The position numbers and the translations under genes are program-made. Under the pieces are notes generated by a model, which worked only from the letters and a program-made list of their open reading frames with translations, made no database searches and was not told the origin of the DNA. From Willaertia magna (lineage: Eukaryota; Heterolobosea; Eutetramitea; Acrasida; Naegleriidae): DNA of 24,070 nt. The stretch is taken from the NCBI GenBank assembly GCA_902984215.1, contig CADWAF010004779.1:1-24070 (forward strand), read 5' to 3'. Below, in pieces: positions 20,564 to 24,070 of this stretch (position 1 is the stretch's first letter; each line of letters starts with the position of its first letter).

Positions 20564-21774
20564 ATGTCTGGGGAACTGTTTGATGACCTTTGTTCTTCAA
20601 AATGTTGGTCTAAAATTGATTTATCAGTATTAAATAAATTAAATGACGATGAATTGCTTCATATTTTAGGCTTTTTAGATATATCATCTTTATGCCGATT
20701 AAATTGTGCCTCAAAGTACTTAATTTTATCTAAATTAAGTAAAGATGATAGATTCTGGAAATATAAGTATATTAATCTCATGGAAGAAGTACTTAAAAAT
20801 CAAAGTTTAAACAAAGCCTTGGCAACTGTTTTATCGAAACTGGATTTTGAAAAGAAACTGCAAATAACTGAGGGCTATAAAAAAGGAATATTTGAATTTG
20901 TTAATGATCTGTTTAAAGCAGCAGAGAAGGTTCAAAAAGAAAGACTTTCTCATATCAAAGTCCCTAAAAATTCTACTTTAATTGATTTTGAAAAAGCTTT
21001 AAATTATAAATTAACAACAAAATTAAAAGAGCCTAAGGATTTTAAGGTTCTTACAGTTGGGGATGGTGCCGTTGGTAAAGTAAGTATTAAGATTAGTACG
21101 TTATTCTTTTTAAAACTATTAAAAGACTTGTCTTTTGTTATATTTATCAACAGGTATTCTATTTAAAGCATATGATGACTATGTTCCAACGGTGTTTGAT
21201 AATTATCGAAGTTATGTTGAGATTGACAATCAACCTTATGTTTGTCTGACATTATGGGATACTGGAGGTCAAGACGTAAGTTATTAAATCTTTTTTAACT
21301 TCAATACTACTTTCTGCAAAAAGGAATACAGTAACATTAGACCGTTATGTTATTCGAACACTGATTTGTTTTTAATATGTTTTGATATTAACGGACAAGA
21401 TGAGTTTAATACTACCTCTTCTTTTGACAATATCTCTAAGTAAGTCTTGAGTTCATTAAATATTATTTATTAAAATTATCAGAAAATGGTTGCCGGAAAT
21501 TAATCAACACTGTCCTAATACTCCAATTATTTTGTGTGGTTGTAAAGTTGGAAACAGAGATAACCCAAAACTACTTTATCAATGCATAAAAAAGAAAGGA
21601 ATGATTCCAATAAGCAGAGAAGAAGGGGAAGCGAAAGCAAAAGAAATTGGAGCTATCGCCTATGTAGAAACTTCCACCTCAACAATGACTCAAAAGGACG
21701 CAAATGATTTAAATCAATTTTTTGTAAAACTGTTATTGGAAAAGGTTTGTCAAACAACTTTAAAAAAGAATTAA
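20564..21774 (+). CDS. F-box protein fused to an atypical Rho-family GTPase
   Basis: Four exons, join(20564..21079, 21126..21275, 21324..21439, 21483..21774), 357 aa. The introns are 46, 48 and 43 nt, each starting GTAAGT and ending AG. Residues about 24-69 form an F-box (LNDDELLHILGFLDISSLCRL, then FWKYKY), which normally binds SKP1 in SCF ubiquitin ligases. A helical linker (70-155) leads to a Rho/Rac-like G domain (about 160-349). The P-loop is GDGAVGKT (166-173), switch I is YVPTVFDNY with T194, and switch II is DTGGQDEY with Q221. The Rho insert region ends in PISREEGEAKAKEIGA. The G4 motif, normally N/TKxD, is C281-K-V-G284, lacking the Asp that reads guanine, and G5 is TST rather than SAK/SAL. 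No CAAX prenylation motif ends the protein. I infer a soluble atypical Rho that recruits or is recruited to an E3 ligase. The exon structure is well supported because each junction restores a conserved Rho motif. Confidence 0.88.
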
Positions 21775-21795
21775 AAACTCGTATTTAATAAAAAA
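21775..21795 (+). promoter_or_regulatory. 21-bp in-frame spacer between two genes
   Basis: The spacer between the TAA of the F-box-Rho gene and the ATG of the next gene is seven sense codons in the same frame, with no further stop. It contains AATAAA (21787-21792), which could serve as a polyadenylation signal, and runs directly into AAAAAAATG. There is no room for separate UTRs. Confidence 0.6.
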
Positions 21796-23568
21796 ATGAC
21801 TGGAAATTCACTCTTCAACTATAAAAATAAAGACATTGTTGGTGAAATACTTGTTTACTATTTTATTCCGAATTATTTTCAAAATAATTATGGAAATAAT
21901 TTAGAAATTTTAAGTATTATTAACAATGATTTAAATTTATTTGATGATTTTATTTCATCTTTACAAAATTTATTTCATTTAATTAACATTAATTCATTTA
22001 CAAGAAATTATTTATTACAAAATGAAAATATAACAAAAATATTAAAATTATATTTTATTTATTTTAAAATTATTTATAAAGAAATATATTTTAAATGCAC
22101 TTTAAAAAAACAATATTATCGTAAACGTGGTTTATGTAAATTAAAATACAAACATGAATCTATTGTAAACAATTTTAATAAAATAATTAGATCATTACCA
22201 AATAAGTATCAAAATAATACAGCTTATCATTTTTATAAATTTAATTTATTTTATTTAAAGAAATTAAATCAATTAAATTTATTTGATGAATTTAACAATA
22301 TATTAAGTTACATGTATATTAGATATAAAGATAATAATTTAACAAATTATGAAATAGCTTACAAAAATGAAAATGTTTTAAGTTATTGGAACAATTATTT
22401 ACAAAATTATATTGATAAAAGAATTGATTATATATGTAAAGATAAATTAATTAATTTAGAAATTAATAAAAATATAGTTTATGAAGATTACAATAATTCT
22501 AGTAATAAATTTTTAAAAAATTGGATGAATTTATATTCTTATAAAACAACTGAATATAATTGTATGGAAATTAAAAATTTATTTTTTACAATTTTTAATG
22601 ATTTACAAAAAAGAAATATTATTACCAAAAATAATTTCACACAAATATTTAAAATTACAATTTCTCACTTTTTTTTAAAAACTTACAATAAAATTAAAAA
22701 AGAATATAAATATTTAAATTTATTACAATTTGCTTGTGAAATAAATGATATAGATTTATTAAATTTTATTTTTGAAAAATATAAATCTTTTCAACATGAA
22801 TTTACAGAAATGGAAATTTTAAATTTGTTTTTTTCTAATAAAAATTTATTAGATAATAAAACAAATGTTGAATTACAAGTTTTAGATTGTGCATTTTTAA
22901 ATTGTAATAATGAAATTTCTTTACAAAAATTAACATTATTTTATAATGAATTTATTTTAGGTGTTAATTCAAATACTTTACAAAAATATATAATTGAATA
23001 TTTTAAACAATTTGATTTATTAAATAATTTAATATTACCTTTTTTTAAATTAATTTCTGTTTGTGGACGTATTGCTAAAATTAAAATTACAATTAGTAAC
23101 TTTTTTTTTAAATTAAAAACTTTACATAATTTATTTAATGACAACAATTTTTTACAAAACAATTTATTAATTAAAGAAAATAATTCTTTAACTTATATAT
23201 TCTTAACCATTTTAAATTATTTATTATTTTCTTACAATGAAAATACAACAACTAGTAAAAATGATAAAAAAAAACACTTAAATAAAATTCATTTGGAAAA
23301 TTTAAGAATGAATTTTAAAAGAAGTTATTTTAATAATGAAATTATAATTGATTTAATTAACAATTTATATTTAATTTTAAATAATGATTTTAATTTTTTA
23401 AAAGAAAATGAAGAAGAACGAATGAAATTATTGGACTTGTTAAACATTTTAAAAGAAATTTTAAGTTACATTTTTGACAATGAGAATGTGAAGAAATATG
23501 TGAAAGAAGGTTTGACAGAAATTTTAAAGTTTTTTATGCAATTTATTGAGACAAAATTACTATTGTAA
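21796..23568 (+). CDS. Helical protein of unknown function, 590 aa
   Basis: Single-exon frame of 590 aa, extremely rich in Asn, Leu, Ile, Phe, Lys and Tyr. I do not recognise the family. There is no signal peptide and no clear membrane segment. Predicted character is all-helical, with regularly spaced Leu/Ile/Phe as in ARM/HEAT-type solenoids, especially in the C-terminal 100 residues. One stretch near residues 313-330 (LLQFACEINDIDLLNFIFEKY) faintly recalls an ankyrin repeat. Cysteines are few and no catalytic motif is visible. The ATG follows seven A residues, as at other starts here. The frame is the same as that of the F-box-Rho gene 21 bp upstream, so readthrough of one TAA would append it to that protein. 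Codon use matches the AT-rich neighbours, so it is not an obvious recent arrival. Confidence 0.75.
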   Translation: MTGNSLFNYKNKDIVGEILVYYFIPNYFQNNYGNNLEILSIINNDLNLFDDFISSLQNLFHLININSFTRNYLLQNENITKILKLYFIYFKIIYKEIYFKCTLKKQYYRKRGLCKLKYKHESIVNNFNKIIRSLPNKYQNNTAYHFYKFNLFYLKKLNQLNLFDEFNNILSYMYIRYKDNNLTNYEIAYKNENVLSYWNNYLQNYIDKRIDYICKDKLINLEINKNIVYEDYNNSSNKFLKNWMNLYSYKTTEYNCMEIKNLFFTIFNDLQKRNIITKNNFTQIFKITISHFFLKTYNKIKKEYKYLNLLQFACEINDIDLLNFIFEKYKSFQHEFTEMEILNLFFSNKNLLDNKTNVELQVLDCAFLNCNNEISLQKLTLFYNEFILGVNSNTLQKYIIEYFKQFDLLNNLILPFFKLISVCGRIAKIKITISNFFFKLKTLHNLFNDNNFLQNNLLIKENNSLTYIFLTILNYLLFSYNENTTTSKNDKKKHLNKIHLENLRMNFKRSYFNNEIIIDLINNLYLILNNDFNFLKENEEERMKLLDLLNILKEILSYIFDNENVKKYVKEGLTEILKFFMQFIETKLLL

Positions 23569-24018
23569 AATGAAAATAAACACTTAAACAATTATTAGTT
23601 TAATTGAATAGTAAATTGACCATTACAATGTGTGAATTTTATTCTTGAATAAGTCACTAACTAATAATTCTCTTTTGAATTAATTGATAAATATGGTTTA
23701 TTAAGATTTCCATTTTCTTGTCACTTCCATTAAATTCACAATAAATCGAATAGTTTTTTACAACTTTTATTGTATGTCAAAATTTAATAGTTTTTGTAAA
23801 ATATTGTTATAGTTATTAATGCAAAGTGTTTGTTGTTTGATAATTTATTGTTTAATTGATTACTAGTAACCGGGGATTTTTCTTCCTAACTCATCAGGTG
23901 CAACAATTGTTGTAAATGTAGATATTTCAAAAGTCTAAATAAGGAAATTTAAACTTCTAATCAGGGTTCTTCACATGGACGAAACTGTGGCGCATCAATG
24001 TCGTTACCTTTTAAAAAA
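23569..24018. other. AT-rich 3' flank with no secure gene
   Basis: The first 290 bp are AT-rich and featureless and include the 3' end of the preceding gene. From about 23860 the base composition becomes more balanced. On the minus strand two short open frames look faintly protein-like: 23863-23934 (23 codons ending TAG, preceded by a pyrimidine-rich TTATTTAG that could be a splice acceptor) and 23961-24038 (25 codons ending TGA). They lie in different frames, and no single splicing model joins them well, so no gene is called. Confidence 0.4.
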
Positions 24019-24070
24019 ATGATCCACCTTCTGTTGATTCATTATCTTCTTGTTATCAGAATTTTAGCAA
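24019..24070 (+). CDS. Possible start of a gene cut by the window edge
   Basis: An ATG at 24019 stands in the context AAAAAAATG, the same run seen before the ATR, phosphoesterase, F-box-Rho and 590-aa protein starts. The frame stays open for all 17 remaining codons, encoding a very hydrophobic Leu/Ile-rich peptide that could begin a signal peptide or membrane anchor. The evidence is only the start context and an open frame of 52 bases, and weak minus-strand frames overlap it, so this is tentative. Confidence 0.3.
   Translation, partial: MIHLLLIHYLLVIRILA

Noticed and set aside
21080..21153. Intron 1 of the F-box-Rho gene ending at 21153
   Set aside because: That acceptor gives a frameshift with the GTAAGT donor, or loses the P-loop Thr with other donors. 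The acceptor at 21125 restores GKTCLL perfectly; the other is kept only as a possible alternative.
1..24070. CRISPR arrays, bacterial operons, rRNA genes, altered stop codons
   Set aside because: No spaced direct repeats of CRISPR type and no ribosome binding sites were seen. Long frames contain no in-frame TAA, TAG or TGA, so the standard code fits.

Overview
This window is nuclear DNA from a free-living amoeboid protist. It is very A+T-rich and gene-dense, has no bacterial signatures, and uses the standard genetic code (TAA, TAG and TGA all behave as stops). Proteins carry Asn/Ile/Lys-rich low-complexity stretches, introns are tiny (four found, 41-48 nt, all GT...AG), and start codons often sit behind a run of seven A. 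The large secreted EGF/REJ-type protein and the Rho biology would fit a heterolobosean of the Naegleria/Willaertia type. An AT-rich dictyostelid-like amoebozoan cannot be excluded. The lineage is an inference; no marker gene is present.

Layout. 1-2139 is gene-poor: extremely AT-rich DNA with an inverted array of 19-bp repeats (603-816), then a patch with a possible decayed reading frame (1356-1718, minus). 2140-6996 (+) encodes a 1618-residue secreted or surface protein: EGF-like modules around a Frizzled-type cysteine-rich domain, REJ-like beta modules, a degenerate GPS-like segment and a GPI-type tail. Only 35 bp later, 7032-14837 (+) encodes an intronless ATR/Mec1/Rad3 checkpoint kinase of 2601 aa. 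Converging on it with one base between the two stop codons is a two-exon 1417-aa Ser/Thr kinase with a C-terminal SPRY domain (14839-19133, minus). After a 613-bp intergenic stretch comes an MPPED-type metallophosphoesterase (19747-20466, minus). It shares a 97-bp divergent promoter region with a four-exon gene (20564-21774, +) encoding an F-box fused to a Rho-family GTPase. A 590-aa helical protein of unknown function (21796-23568, +) follows 21 bp later in the same reading frame, separated by one TAA. The right 500 bp hold no secure gene, but there is a possible gene start at 24019.

The most interesting item is the F-box-Rho fusion. Once its introns are resolved, the P-loop, switch I and switch II are intact, but the guanine-recognition motif N/TKxD reads CKVG, the G5 motif is also altered, and there is no CAAX box. 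It therefore looks like a soluble, atypical Rho tied to an SCF ubiquitin ligase. That parallels animal RhoBTB proteins, which join an atypical Rho to CUL3 through BTB domains. The other genes (ATR, SPRY kinase, phosphoesterase, surface protein) show no evident shared pathway; this looks like an ordinary compact eukaryotic gene neighbourhood.
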